Shown one piece after another: positions 1-11,477 of a stretch of DNA of 57,734 nt. How positions within the stretch are numbered: position 1 is the stretch's first letter; each line of letters begins with the position of its first letter. The translations under genes and the position numbers were made by a program. The DNA comes from an uncultured Pseudomonadota bacterium (lineage in GTDB: Bacteria; Pseudomonadota; Gammaproteobacteria; Burkholderiales; Rhodocyclaceae). The DNA lies in NCBI GenBank assembly GCA_903870055.1, contig CAIQBG010000017.1:1-57734 (forward strand). The letters run 5' to 3'. The notes under the pieces are model-generated. The model was not told the origin of the DNA. It did no database searches and saw only the letters and a list, made by a program, of their open reading frames with translations.

Positions 1-1
1 A

Positions 2-850
2 TGGAACTCCTGGAAGGCCCGGCTGCTGGAAGCGCTTTATCGCAGCACACTGAATCGTCTAGAGGTGCTGCAAGGTGACAACCCTGACCAACTGGGCGAC
101 ATGGTGGTTCAGCGCAAACGCGATGCCCTCACCCATCTCCGTTTTTTTGCGCTGGGCGACTCTGTACAAGCGCAATTCTGGAAGCAGCTGGATGACGTGT
201 ATTTTCTTCGCCATACCGATGAAGAAATCGCCTGGCATACCCGATGCCTGTATTACCGCACCCATGAAAACAAACCGGTAGTTCGTGCCCGGCCTAACCC
301 AGACGGCGAAGGTATTCAGGTGCTTGCCTATGCACCCGATCAACCTGATCTATTTGTACGTCTTTCCGGATACTTCAGCTCAATCGGTTACTCGATCATG
401 GATGCAAAAATCCATACCACGAAGCATGGTTATGCCCTAGATAGCTTTAACCTGCTGGATGCGTCAGCCCGGGGAATCGATCGAGAAACCTGCGCGATCA
501 TCGAACATGATTTACTCGAAGTACTCCTTGGAAAGATCCAGCCCAGCACACCTGGCATGGGGAGAATTTCCCGACAGGTCAGATCGTTTCCAATTGCACC
601 CGATGTTATGTTGGAACCCGATGAAACGGGACAACAATACGTCCTCTCGATTCGCGCCGCTGATCGCACCGGCTTGCTTTATGCTATTGCCGAAACATTA
701 ACGCGTCATGGCGTTGCGTTACATACAGCACGCATCTCGACGCTGGGCGAACGCGTTGAAGATACCTTCCTGATATCGGGACGTGCACTCTCTCAGAGTC
801 GTGATCGCCTTTTGCTTGAAAACGACCTCTTGGAACAGCTAAAAATCTGA
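2..850 (+). CDS. glnD: Bifunctional uridylyltransferase/uridylyl-removing enzyme GlnD, C-terminal part (cut by window start)
   Basis: GlnD adds UMP to, or removes it from, PII proteins in response to glutamine and so sets nitrogen assimilation. The frame is open from base 2, so the nucleotidyltransferase and most of the HD domain lie outside the window; 282 codons remain. The visible part opens with W-N-x-W-K and a helical linker typical of the region before the ACT domains. Two ACT domains follow: one beginning near LFVRLSGYFSSIGYSIMDAK and a C-terminal one near LSIRAADRTGLLYAIAETL, the glutamine sensors. An internal GTG at 65 could be mistaken for a start, but homology continues upstream. 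It converges with the phosphorylase gene, only 13 bases away, with no convincing terminator between them. Confidence 0.95.
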   Translation, partial: WNSWKARLLEALYRSTLNRLEVLQGDNPDQLGDMVVQRKRDALTHLRFFALGDSVQAQFWKQLDDVYFLRHTDEEIAWHTRCLYYRTHENKPVVRARPNPDGEGIQVLAYAPDQPDLFVRLSGYFSSIGYSIMDAKIHTTKHGYALDSFNLLDASARGIDRETCAIIEHDLLEVLLGKIQPSTPGMGRISRQVRSFPIAPDVMLEPDETGQQYVLSIRAADRTGLLYAIAETLTRHGVALHTARISTLGERVEDTFLISGRALSQSRDRLLLENDLLEQLKI

Positions 851-863
851 GTGGCGAAGCGCC

Positions 864-1637
864 CTACTCCGGGACCTTACAGCCCACCAGCGTCTCAACC
901 ATCAGACGCACTTTGCACATGGCCGTTTCGAGCACCGGCCCCAACGCACTGAACTCGATACCGTGCACACTTTCACCAATACCCGCTGCATAGTTAGCCA
1001 CGACATTCAGTTGCGCATAGGGAATATTTAACTCGCGCGCCAACACCGCTTCAGGCATACCCGTCATACCTACGACATCTGCCCCATCTCCTGCCAGACG
1101 GCGAATTTCTGCAGCAGTTTCCAGACGTGGCCCCTGCGTACAGGCATAAACGCCCCCTTCATGGATATTGAAACCCAACAGGTCAGCCACACCCAGAAGC
1201 TTGTTGCGGATACCCTCAGAGAAAGGATGCGTGAAATCAATGTGCATGCTCACACCAGGCTCTGAGCCATAGAAGGTAGAAGCACGTCCCCAGGTGTAAT
1301 CAATCATCTGGTCCGGAATTACCAGATCGCCCGGGCTAAGTGATGGATGAATAGATCCGACCGAACCCACAGCAACGATGCCCGTGACGCCAAGCGAATG
1401 CAATGCGTAAATATTGGCACGATAATTTATGTGATCTGGTTGTATGGTGTGTCCATATCCATGACGTGCTAGAAATACCATAGGCTGTCCACAGATCGTC
1501 CCCAGCGTCATCGGACAGGAGGGTTCGCCGTAAGGTGTTCTTACAAATTGTCGATGGGCACCTTCAAGGATCGGCAACCGGTTAAGGCCACTACCACCGA
1601 TAATTGCCAGCAACTCAGACTTAACTATTGTGCTCAT
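864..1637 (-). CDS. Methylthioinosine/methylthioadenosine-type purine nucleoside phosphorylase
   Basis: A 257-residue member of the PNP/MTAP family (nucleoside phosphorylase II), which cleaves purine nucleosides with phosphate to free base and sugar-1-phosphate. Family motifs seen: the N-terminal phosphate loop IGGSGL (about 12-17), FLARHGYGH (about 55-63), the CTQGPRLET segment (about 166-174) and the VGMTGMPEA methionine loop (about 189-197). MTAPs usually carry a TDYDCW segment; here it is ANYAAG (about 214-219), with Asn in place of the base-reading Asp. That favours 6-oxopurines, so S-methyl-5'-thioinosine phosphorylase (as in Pseudomonas) is a better guess than MTA phosphorylase. The neighbouring hypoxanthine phosphoribosyltransferase fits: methylthioinosine would give hypoxanthine, then IMP. 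An AGGA lies about 5 bases before the ATG. Substrate preference is inferred. Confidence 0.88.
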   Translation of the reverse strand: MSTIVKSELLAIIGGSGLNRLPILEGAHRQFVRTPYGEPSCPMTLGTICGQPMVFLARHGYGHTIQPDHINYRANIYALHSLGVTGIVAVGSVGSIHPSLSPGDLVIPDQMIDYTWGRASTFYGSEPGVSMHIDFTHPFSEGIRNKLLGVADLLGFNIHEGGVYACTQGPRLETAAEIRRLAGDGADVVGMTGMPEAVLARELNIPYAQLNVVANYAAGIGESVHGIEFSALGPVLETAMCKVRLMVETLVGCKVPE

Positions 1638-1658
1638 GTTGTCCTTGATGAACTGGAT

Positions 1659-2381
1659 CTAGGAAGAAATCGCCACAGGGTCAATCCGCTCAAGCGTTGC
1701 CTCACCCAACACCGGTACCATACCACCGGGCATGGCATGATGACTTGATACGGCAGGCAAAGCCAACTTCCGATACTGGACTTGCGCTTGATCGACTCTG
1801 AACGGGCTGCTACCAATAACCGAATTGGTGATCAATTGCGCCATGGTTTGCCGTCCTGCATCCTTCATTGCCCAGGGGAATGCAGTCCGGTCTGCCAGAT
1901 GGACTGTTCGAATTGAAACAACCTGGCCCGCCAACGTAACCGCCGCTTGCTGAAATGCCAGGCGGTATTGCATCACGGCATATTGCTCAGGCACATCCCT
2001 GGGTAAAGAATCTGCTGGCGCACCGGCGATCCAGAGGACCATTGCTTCAGGTGAAAATTCGACCAGATCCTGTATGAGCAATTCGTGTACTTGTCTGATG
2101 TCCGCAAGACCATACACCGCATCAGGCACCCGCTCTCGGGCCGCTTCCAGACAATCCATACGGTTATCTAGCGCGAAAACTGCCTTGCCATGTCGGTTCA
2201 ATGCAGCGGTTGACTGTCCGAAACCACAACCGATTTCCAGAACGCGACTGGCCTTGACCCGACCACACAGCCAATCATAGGCACCCTGTTTATCAAGATC
2301 TGTCGATTCAGATGACCATCGCGCCAATGTATCCAATATCGGCTCATCCAGTGCCGTAGGCTTAACGGGTGGCTGCATCAT
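1659..2381 (-). CDS. Class I SAM-dependent methyltransferase, substrate unknown
   Basis: A 240-residue protein with a Rossmann-type SAM-binding core: motif I is VLEIGCGFGQS (about 50-60), followed by an acidic strand end (ALDNRMD) that would bind the SAM ribose. No domain identifies a substrate. The start codon overlaps the hpt stop (ATGA), and the gene ends 21 bases before the phosphorylase, so the three are almost certainly co-transcribed and translationally coupled. A methyltransferase between two purine-salvage enzymes is odd. It might act on a sulfur compound or nucleotide, or simply be carried along. I do not recognise the specific family. Confidence 0.8.
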   Translation of the reverse strand: MMQPPVKPTALDEPILDTLARWSSESTDLDKQGAYDWLCGRVKASRVLEIGCGFGQSTAALNRHGKAVFALDNRMDCLEAARERVPDAVYGLADIRQVHELLIQDLVEFSPEAMVLWIAGAPADSLPRDVPEQYAVMQYRLAFQQAAVTLAGQVVSIRTVHLADRTAFPWAMKDAGRQTMAQLITNSVIGSSPFRVDQAQVQYRKLALPAVSSHHAMPGGMVPVLGEATLERIDPVAISS

Positions 2382-2908
2382 GTTGGCTTAGCCACAAAGA
2401 TGCCATTGGCGTTACGCCATAAACCATCCACATCCAGTCCAAAACCATACACGTAGCGATCAGGGGTCATCAATGACGGATAGTCCGGCTGGCACGGCTG
2501 CGGGAAATCTTTTTGCTTATGGGTCAACACAGCAATTTCTACACTGCGTGCCCCTTCGGTTTTTAGCCATTCAGCGATCTCGTGCAGGGTGACACCTTCG
2601 TCGAGGATGTCATCAAGCAGCAGAATCTCACGATCAACCACTGATTGCCGGGGGCGCATCACCCAATTTAACGAGCCACCCGTTCGCGCATCGCCATAAC
2701 GACTTGCATGAACATAATCGAGGTCTAGCGAAAAGTTAAGTCTAGGCAACAAATGCCCCACATAGACCAGGGCACCCGTCATGACACATAGCACTAGGGG
2801 ACAGGCATCTGCATAGCGAACATTTAAAAGCGCTGCCTGATCATCCATCAGCTTATCGATGGCCGCACGATCATAAAGACATTCTGCGACCAACGGATCA
2901 TGATGCAT
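2378..2908 (-). CDS. hpt: Hypoxanthine(-guanine) phosphoribosyltransferase
   Basis: A 176-residue type I phosphoribosyltransferase that transfers ribose-5-phosphate from PRPP to hypoxanthine or guanine, giving IMP or GMP in the cytoplasm. The PRPP loop is ILLLDDILDEGVTL (about 95-108), with the two adjacent acidic residues followed by the flexible turn. CVMTGALVYVGHLLPRL (about 41-57) matches the conserved early segment of HPRTs. The C-terminal DRYVYGFGLDVDGLWRN resembles the hood and base-binding region. It is first in a tight minus-strand group with the methyltransferase (4-base overlap) and the phosphorylase, forming a plausible salvage route from methylthio-nucleosides to IMP. galU ends 17 bases upstream, so it may also share that transcript. 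Confidence 0.9.
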   Translation of the reverse strand: MHHDPLVAECLYDRAAIDKLMDDQAALLNVRYADACPLVLCVMTGALVYVGHLLPRLNFSLDLDYVHASRYGDARTGGSLNWVMRPRQSVVDREILLLDDILDEGVTLHEIAEWLKTEGARSVEIAVLTHKQKDFPQPCQPDYPSLMTPDRYVYGFGLDVDGLWRNANGIFVAKPT

Positions 2909-2925
2909 TGTGTTAACCCGATAGC

Positions 2926-3792
2926 TTACTTGATCGATTCCAGATACTGAGAGAACTCTAGCCCGACCTCAGGATGGCGTTGCCCAAGCGCAACGGTTGC
3001 CTTGAGATAACCCAGCTTGGAACCACAGTCATAACGAACGCCATCGTAGCGATAGGCAAGCACCTGCTCTTCGCTAAGCAGGCTTGCAATACCATCGGTC
3101 AGCTGAATTTCGCCGCCAGCACCTGGCTTGACGTTTTCTAAATGATGGAAAATTCGTCCTGACAAAATGTACCGTCCGACAACGGCCAGCGTTGAAGGCG
3201 CTGATGCCGGATCCGGTTTTTCGACAATGGCGTTTACCTGTTCCAGACGATCCGAAACTGTACGGGCATCGACAATACCGTAGCTCTTGGTATCGGCTCG
3301 CGGCACATCCTGAACACCCAGCACCGAACAACGGTAATAGTCGTAGCAATCCACCATCTGTTTCATCACCGGTGTAGAACCATCCAGTAGATCATCAGCC
3401 AATAGCACGGCAAAAGGCTCATCACCAATCACTGGCTTGGCACAAAGGACTGCATGACCCAAGCCCAATGGTTCCGCTTGGCGGATATAAATACAGTTAA
3501 CGTGTTTGGGCAGAATATTCTGCACGATGTCCAGCAAAGCCTGCTTATTCTTCTGGGCAAGTTCGGTTTCCAATTCATAGGCTTTATCGAAATGGTCTTC
3601 GATAGCGCGCTTGCTGCGCCCCGTAACAAACACCATTTCTGTAATTCCGGCAGCCACAGCCTCTTCCACAGCGTACTGAATCAATGGCTTATCCACCACC
3701 GTCAGCATTTCCTTTGGACTGGCCTTGGTTGCTGGCAAAAAACGAGTGCCCAGACCGGCAACCGGAAAAACCGCCTTACGAACTTTTTTCAT
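2926..3792 (-). CDS. galU: UTP-glucose-1-phosphate uridylyltransferase GalU
   Basis: Makes UDP-glucose from UTP and glucose-1-phosphate, the precursor for exopolysaccharide, LPS sugars and trehalose. The nucleotide-binding signature [19 protein letters not shown] is at the N-terminus, and LADDLLDG and VEKPDP are typical of the GalU group. Start choice: an ATG at 3828 overlaps the ligA stop as ATGA but has no Shine-Dalgarno sequence. The ATG at 3792 has GGAG seven bases upstream and gives [13 protein letters not shown], the usual N-terminus, for 288 residues of standard length. I take 3792; the longer form would add 12 residues. It follows ligA in a minus-strand run with smc and zipA. Confidence 0.95.
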   Translation of the reverse strand: MKKVRKAVFPVAGLGTRFLPATKASPKEMLTVVDKPLIQYAVEEAVAAGITEMVFVTGRSKRAIEDHFDKAYELETELAQKNKQALLDIVQNILPKHVNCIYIRQAEPLGLGHAVLCAKPVIGDEPFAVLLADDLLDGSTPVMKQMVDCYDYYRCSVLGVQDVPRADTKSYGIVDARTVSDRLEQVNAIVEKPDPASAPSTLAVVGRYILSGRIFHHLENVKPGAGGEIQLTDGIASLLSEEQVLAYRYDGVRYDCGSKLGYLKATVALGQRHPEVGLEFSQYLESIK

Positions 3793-3824
3793 CGAACACT
3801 CCGTATCAACTGCATTAGTATTTT

Positions 3825-6976
<3,152 letters not shown>

Positions 6977-6978
6977 GA

Positions 6979-9900
6979 TCAACCCACCGTTGTTTCGCGC
7001 ATTTGAAGCGCTTCTTCCATGTCAACTTCCACAATACGCGACACACCAAATTCCTGCATCGTCACACCGACCAGCTGATTACCCATCTCCATCGCAATCT
7101 TGTTGTGGCTGATAAATAGGAACTGCGTCTTGTCAGACATGCGCTTAACCATCTCGCAGAAACGCAAGGTGTTGGCATCATCAAGCGGTGCATCCACTTC
7201 ATCCAGCAGACAGAATGGTGCCGGATTCAACTGGAACAAGGAGAAAACCAGCGCAATCGCCGTCAGCGTTTTTTCGCCACCCGATAGCAAATGGATGGTC
7301 GAGTTTTTCTTGCCAGGTGGTTGTGCCATCACCTGTACCCCAGCATCCAGGATTTCATCGCCCGTCATGAGAAGACGTGCTTCACCACCACCAAACAGCC
7401 CCGGGAACAAGGTACCGAAGTGCTGATTCACTGCATCGAAGGTGGTCTGTAGCAGCGTCCTCGTTTCACGGTCAATGCGACGGATCGCATTTTCCAGGGT
7501 TTCCATCGCCAGCAGTAGATCTTCCGATTGCGCATCCAGGTAAGTCTTACGTTCCTGGGCGGAGTTCAACTCCACCAATGCCGCCAGATTGACCGGCCCC
7601 ATGGCTTCAATTTCCCGCTGTACACGGGTAATAGCAGACTGCAATGGCCCTGCCTTCACTTCACCTATACCTGCGATCAGCACTTCGATCTGTTCAGGAC
7701 TGCAACCAGCCTCAACCAGCAAACCTTCAAACTGGGCTGCAGCCAATTCGGCTGCCTGATGCTTTAGTTGGTGGTCATTGATTCGGGCACGCACCGGTTC
7801 GAGCTGCTGCTCCATGCGCATCCGGTTTTCTTCCAGCGTACGCAATTCACTGGCTTTACTCTCTGCAGCATCGCGAATCTCGGCCAAGGCCTGTTCTTTT
7901 TCCGTACGCAAGCTTAGTGCGGTTTCCAGCTTTTCACGCAGTTCGTCACCGTCTGCGCCTTCCAGTTCTGACTTTGCCTGCACCGTACTGTCGTCAATAC
8001 GACGACATTCGTCTACGGAAAGTCGTGCCTGGTTTTTTAAGTCATCCAGGCGGCTCTGGCATTCGCGACAGGAAAACTCGGCTTCCTGCACATCACGCTC
8101 TACCTTCACCATGGCATCCCGTGCGTCACGCAAGGCACGGCTTGCAGTTTCCCGCACGGAGAGGCGTTCACTTAAAGAGCTCTGTGCTACAGCAACTGCC
8201 GACTCAAGGTTCTGCAACAGCGCATTCTGTTCTTCAAGACGCAACTGCTCCGCCTGCAATTCGGCTTGTTGCTCATCACGTCCTGCGTTTAACGCCCGCA
8301 AACGCTCTTCATAATGACGGACGGCCTGAGCCAGTTTCTCATGCTCAATGGCATGGCGATTCTGCTCTGCCTGCGCGGCTTGAGATTGCTGACGCAACCC
8401 TTCTAAGGTTAGACGTGCTGTGCGCAGCGCTTCACGTGCTGTTTCCACTTGCGCATTGATTTCATCCAATGGCATAGCCAGGGCCTCAACACGGGCCTGG
8501 GTGTTTTCCAGCTCTTGTTGACGTTCCAATAAGCCATGGTCACCGGCATCCGGCGCGAAGAACGTAACGCTATATCGATCCAGCAGATGTCCTTGTGGCG
8601 TAACGACTGTCGCCTCGGCCGACAACTGGGGTTGCATGGCTCGCGCAGCTTCTAAAGTAGGTGCCGTCCTAACACCGGACAGCCAGCGTGCCAGCACCGG
8701 TTTCATCTGGCCATCCAGGCATTCCACCTGCACCATCAATGCGTCTGCGCTTTCCGTGATCGTTGCACCAGCCGCCTCTGGCAACAGGAGCGTTAGTCGT
8801 AACGCAGGGGGCTCGGCAAAACAACGATCAAGTTCAGGTAGATCCTGCTGTCCACAGGCCACTGCTTTCAGACGATCTCGGAGCACGGCTTCTACAGCAA
8901 GCTCCCAACCACTCGTCACGCGAATTTTCTGCCAAAGCGCCGGACGTTCCTGCAGGCCAACTTTACGCAGCCAATCTGGCAGCGACCCACTCGCCTGAAC
9001 ACGTTCCTGCAACTGCTTCAGGGCCTGATGACGCGCTTGCGTCTGAGTGAATTCCTGATGCAGCGTGCGCTGCTTATCGGTTGAATCCTGCAAATGCTGT
9101 TCGGCAACAGACAAGCTTTCTTCAGCCACCGCCTGCTGTTCCTGCAATTCGGCTAGTGCCATAGCAGCCGATTCACGTTGCTCGGCTAGCGCCTGCAGCT
9201 GGTCCGCGTCAGGCGGTGCCAGTGCTGCTTCGTCGCGCTGCAAACGTTCTATTTGTTGGGTAATGCGTGCCAGATTGCGTTCTGCGTTACTACGGTTGGC
9301 CTGAGCCACTTGCAAGCGCTGTTCCAGACCCGACAGTTCGCCACGGAACTGGCTGGCCTGAGCCTGCGCTTCACGCTCGGCATCTTCAAATGCAGGCAAG
9401 CCTTCCTGGGCGCGCTCCAGCATTTCCTGGTTCTGCGCCAGACGCATGGCGGCATGTTCTTGCAACTCGGTCCAGCGAACCAAGTCTTCTTCTGCCTGAA
9501 TCTGACGTTGCTTCCAGCTTTCGCGATCGATTGTCAGTTGTTGCAAACGGGCTTCAAGATTACGGCGGGTTTCCTGACGGTGCCTGATATCGGCTTCAAT
9601 CGTAGCAACTTCTGCATTGATGCTAAAGAAAGCGCTTTGCGCCGTCTGGACGACATCATTAGCGGTGTAATAGGCTTCACGAAGTATTTCCAGCTCGGCT
9701 TCAATATTTCGCTGGCGGGCAACGGTCTCTTCGAGTTCTGTCTGGGCGGCACCTAGGCCAGCAGCCAGTAGCTGGGCATCCGTACGACCTTCAAGCAGCT
9801 TTACCGACCATAGTTTCTGCTGGGTACTAATCAGCTCAGCCTGCAGGCTCTGGTAACGTTCGGCCACTTCAGCCTGGCTCTCCAGCCGATTGATCTGGGC

Positions 9901-10506
9901 ACCTAGTTCCTGACGGATATCTTCCAGACGTGCGAGGTTTTCACGGGTGTCAGAGAGACGGCCTTCGGTTTCCTTACGGCGTTCCTTGTAACGGGTGACA
10001 CCGGCAGCTTCTTCCAGGAAAACCCGTAGCTCTTCCGGTTTTGCTTCGATAATACGAGACACCGTACCCTGGCCAATAATGGCGTATGCCCGTGGGCCTA
10101 AACCCGTACCCATGAATAGATCCGTCACATCCTTGCGGCGAACCTTCAGATTATTAATAAAGTAATCCGATTGACCATTACGTGTCAGCACACGCTTCAC
10201 CGAGAGTTCGGCGTATTGCGACCACTGCCCCACAGCGCGGCCCAGGCTGTTATCGAAAACCATCTCGACGCTAGCGCGGGATACCGGCTTACGTGTGGTT
10301 GTGCCGTTAAAGATCACGTCCTGCATCGATTCGCCACGCAGCTCGGTTGCCCGGGATTCACCCAAAACCCAGCGTACCGCATCGATAATATTTGATTTGC
10401 CGCAACCGTTCGGACCCACCACGCCAATTAATTGGCCCGGAAGTTCGACATTTGTCGGATCTACAAAGGATTTAAAGCCGGCAAGTTTAAGCTTGGTGAG
10501 TCGCAT
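6979..10506 (-). CDS. smc: Chromosome segregation protein SMC
   Basis: The SMC ATPase forms the core of the bacterial condensin that compacts and segregates chromosomes. It has 1175 residues from the chosen start. Walker A is GPNGCGKSN (about 31-39). Two long coiled coils rich in Glu, Gln, Ala and Arg flank a hinge around residues 500-650. The C-terminal head carries the ABC signature LLSGGEKTLTAIAL and Walker B FCLLDEVDAP. Start choice: ATG at 10506 gives MRLTKLKLAGFKSF, the standard SMC N-terminus, preceded by GGAA; an in-frame start at 10548 adds 14 unconserved residues. The stop overlaps the zipA start region, so smc leads the minus-strand operon. Confidence 0.97.
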   Translation of the reverse strand: MRLTKLKLAGFKSFVDPTNVELPGQLIGVVGPNGCGKSNIIDAVRWVLGESRATELRGESMQDVIFNGTTTRKPVSRASVEMVFDNSLGRAVGQWSQYAELSVKRVLTRNGQSDYFINNLKVRRKDVTDLFMGTGLGPRAYAIIGQGTVSRIIEAKPEELRVFLEEAAGVTRYKERRKETEGRLSDTRENLARLEDIRQELGAQINRLESQAEVAERYQSLQAELISTQQKLWSVKLLEGRTDAQLLAAGLGAAQTELEETVARQRNIEAELEILREAYYTANDVVQTAQSAFFSINAEVATIEADIRHRQETRRNLEARLQQLTIDRESWKQRQIQAEEDLVRWTELQEHAAMRLAQNQEMLERAQEGLPAFEDAEREAQAQASQFRGELSGLEQRLQVAQANRSNAERNLARITQQIERLQRDEAALAPPDADQLQALAEQRESAAMALAELQEQQAVAEESLSVAEQHLQDSTDKQRTLHQEFTQTQARHQALKQLQERVQASGSLPDWLRKVGLQERPALWQKIRVTSGWELAVEAVLRDRLKAVACGQQDLPELDRCFAEPPALRLTLLLPEAAGATITESADALMVQVECLDGQMKPVLARWLSGVRTAPTLEAARAMQPQLSAEATVVTPQGHLLDRYSVTFFAPDAGDHGLLERQQELENTQARVEALAMPLDEINAQVETAREALRTARLTLEGLRQQSQAAQAEQNRHAIEHEKLAQAVRHYEERLRALNAGRDEQQAELQAEQLRLEEQNALLQNLESAVAVAQSSLSERLSVRETASRALRDARDAMVKVERDVQEAEFSCRECQSRLDDLKNQARLSVDECRRIDDSTVQAKSELEGADGDELREKLETALSLRTEKEQALAEIRDAAESKASELRTLEENRMRMEQQLEPVRARINDHQLKHQAAELAAAQFEGLLVEAGCSPEQIEVLIAGIGEVKAGPLQSAITRVQREIEAMGPVNLAALVELNSAQERKTYLDAQSEDLLLAMETLENAIRRIDRETRTLLQTTFDAVNQHFGTLFPGLFGGGEARLLMTGDEILDAGVQVMAQPPGKKNSTIHLLSGGEKTLTAIALVFSLFQLNPAPFCLLDEVDAPLDDANTLRFCEMVKRMSDKTQFLFISHNKIAMEMGNQLVGVTMQEFGVSRIVEVDMEEALQMRETTVG

Positions 10507-10587
10507 ATTTCGTGTTCCGCCCGCTAGCGGACGACTGTTAATGGGCATTCAACCAAGAATAAGGCTGAACTGCCGGTAAAGGCTGCT

Positions 10588-10593
10588 TATAAT
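10588..10593 (+). promoter_or_regulatory. Candidate -10 box for queF
   Basis: A perfect TATAAT lies 38 bases before the queF ATG in the smc/queF divergent gap. The matching -35 around 10565-10570 (CTGAAC) is weak. I see no obvious preQ1 riboswitch: the leader is too short and lacks a recognisable aptamer. Confidence 0.4.
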
Positions 10594-10631
10594 ATCAGTT
10601 GCAGCGAACCAGACACAGAAGAGCCGCCACT

Positions 10632-11051
10632 ATGAGCACGCAACCGACCAAGTCCCTAGAAACCTTCCCGAACCCCACACCTCAGCGCGATTTCACGATT
10701 CATATGGAAATCCCTGAATTTACTTGTCTTTGTCCGAAAACCGGACAACCCGACTTTGCTACCCTGATCCTGGATTACATCCCGGATCAGCTGTGCGTAG
10801 AGCTAAAAAGCCTCAAACTTTATATGTGGAGCTTCCGTGACGAGGGCGCGTTCCATGAAGCCGTTACCAACCGGATTCTGGATGACCTGGTTGTAGCAAC
10901 AGCGCCCCGCTTCATGCGTCTGACCGCTAAGTTTTACGTACGTGGCGGCGTTTTCACGACCGTGATAGCCGAACACAGGAAACAAGGCTGGCAGCAACTT
11001 CCCCCGGTGACACTGGTCGAAGTTTCCAGCCAGGCCAGCACCCGCGGCTGA
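10632..11051 (+). CDS. queF: NADPH-dependent preQ0 reductase QueF (unimodular type)
   Basis: Reduces 7-cyano-7-deazaguanine to preQ1 in queuosine biosynthesis for tRNA. The short (139-residue) form, like the Bacillus enzyme, carries the catalytic cysteine before PKTGQPDFA (C34) and the conserved aspartate seven residues later (D41). The QueF motif is present as [13 protein letters not shown] (about 57-69), and FHE (about 74-76) supplies the substrate glutamate. Start choice: ATG 10632 has AGAAGAG upstream and gives the usual N-terminus; 11 extra upstream residues from 10599 look untranslated. Followed 38 bases later by a small exported protein with its own ribosome site. Confidence 0.95.
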   Translation: MSTQPTKSLETFPNPTPQRDFTIHMEIPEFTCLCPKTGQPDFATLILDYIPDQLCVELKSLKLYMWSFRDEGAFHEAVTNRILDDLVVATAPRFMRLTAKFYVRGGVFTTVIAEHRKQGWQQLPPVTLVEVSSQASTRG

Positions 11052-11089
11052 ATTTAGTCATTTAACGAGATCGCCTCAGGAGTTCAGGT

Positions 11090-11458
11090 ATGCGCAAAAA
11101 CACACTCACAGCACTCGCAATTGCCCTAACGCTTCTGGGCAGCGGTTTGGCACAGGCTGCCAATATGGCCTTTATGGCTGACCAGGCGATGTCGCGCTTT
11201 ACCGACCAGGATGCTGAATTTTTTAATGAGGCAGCCCATGAAGCCCTGAAAGCTAAAGATGGGACGGAAATCAAGTGGAATAATCCGGGCACCGGTGCCT
11301 TCGGCACACTGACCCCTTATCCCGATCCTGAAAAAGACGCCAACTGCCGTGTAGTGCATATGGTGAATATTGCTGAAAACGTCAAAAGCGCTGGTTACTA
11401 CCGCTTTTGTAAACGTGCTGATGGTAGCTGGCCACCCGTAATGCCCCCACGCAAGTAA
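11090..11458 (+). CDS. Small exported protein, surface-antigen-like (RT0821/Lpp0805 type)
   Basis: A 122-residue protein with a clear signal peptide (MRKNTLTALAIALTLLGSG, cleavage near AQA-AN, residues 22-25). The mature part of about 98 residues reads like the C-terminal part of bacterial surface antigens in the RT0821/Lpp0805 group: an amphipathic DQDAEFFNEAAHEALKAKDG segment, then IKWNNPGTGAFGTLTP and two cysteines (CRVV, FCKRADGSW) that could form a disulfide. CAGGAG stands nine bases before the ATG. It lies behind queF and converges with the MATE gene. Function unknown; the family link is by motif impression and is moderate. Confidence 0.7.
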   Translation: MRKNTLTALAIALTLLGSGLAQAANMAFMADQAMSRFTDQDAEFFNEAAHEALKAKDGTEIKWNNPGTGAFGTLTPYPDPEKDANCRVVHMVNIAENVKSAGYYRFCKRADGSWPPVMPPRK

Positions 11459-11477
11459 GCTAGAACACCGATCTGGG

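Noticed and set aside
853-863. Hairpin GGCG-AAG-CGCC between glnD and the phosphorylase gene
   Set aside because: Only 4 bp of stem, a three-base loop and no T run; not a credible terminator.
7778-8459. Open frames of 178 and 180 codons opposite smc
   Set aside because: Low-complexity Ser/Arg or His/Pro-rich shadows of the SMC coiled-coil; no start signal or family motif, and smc itself is certain.
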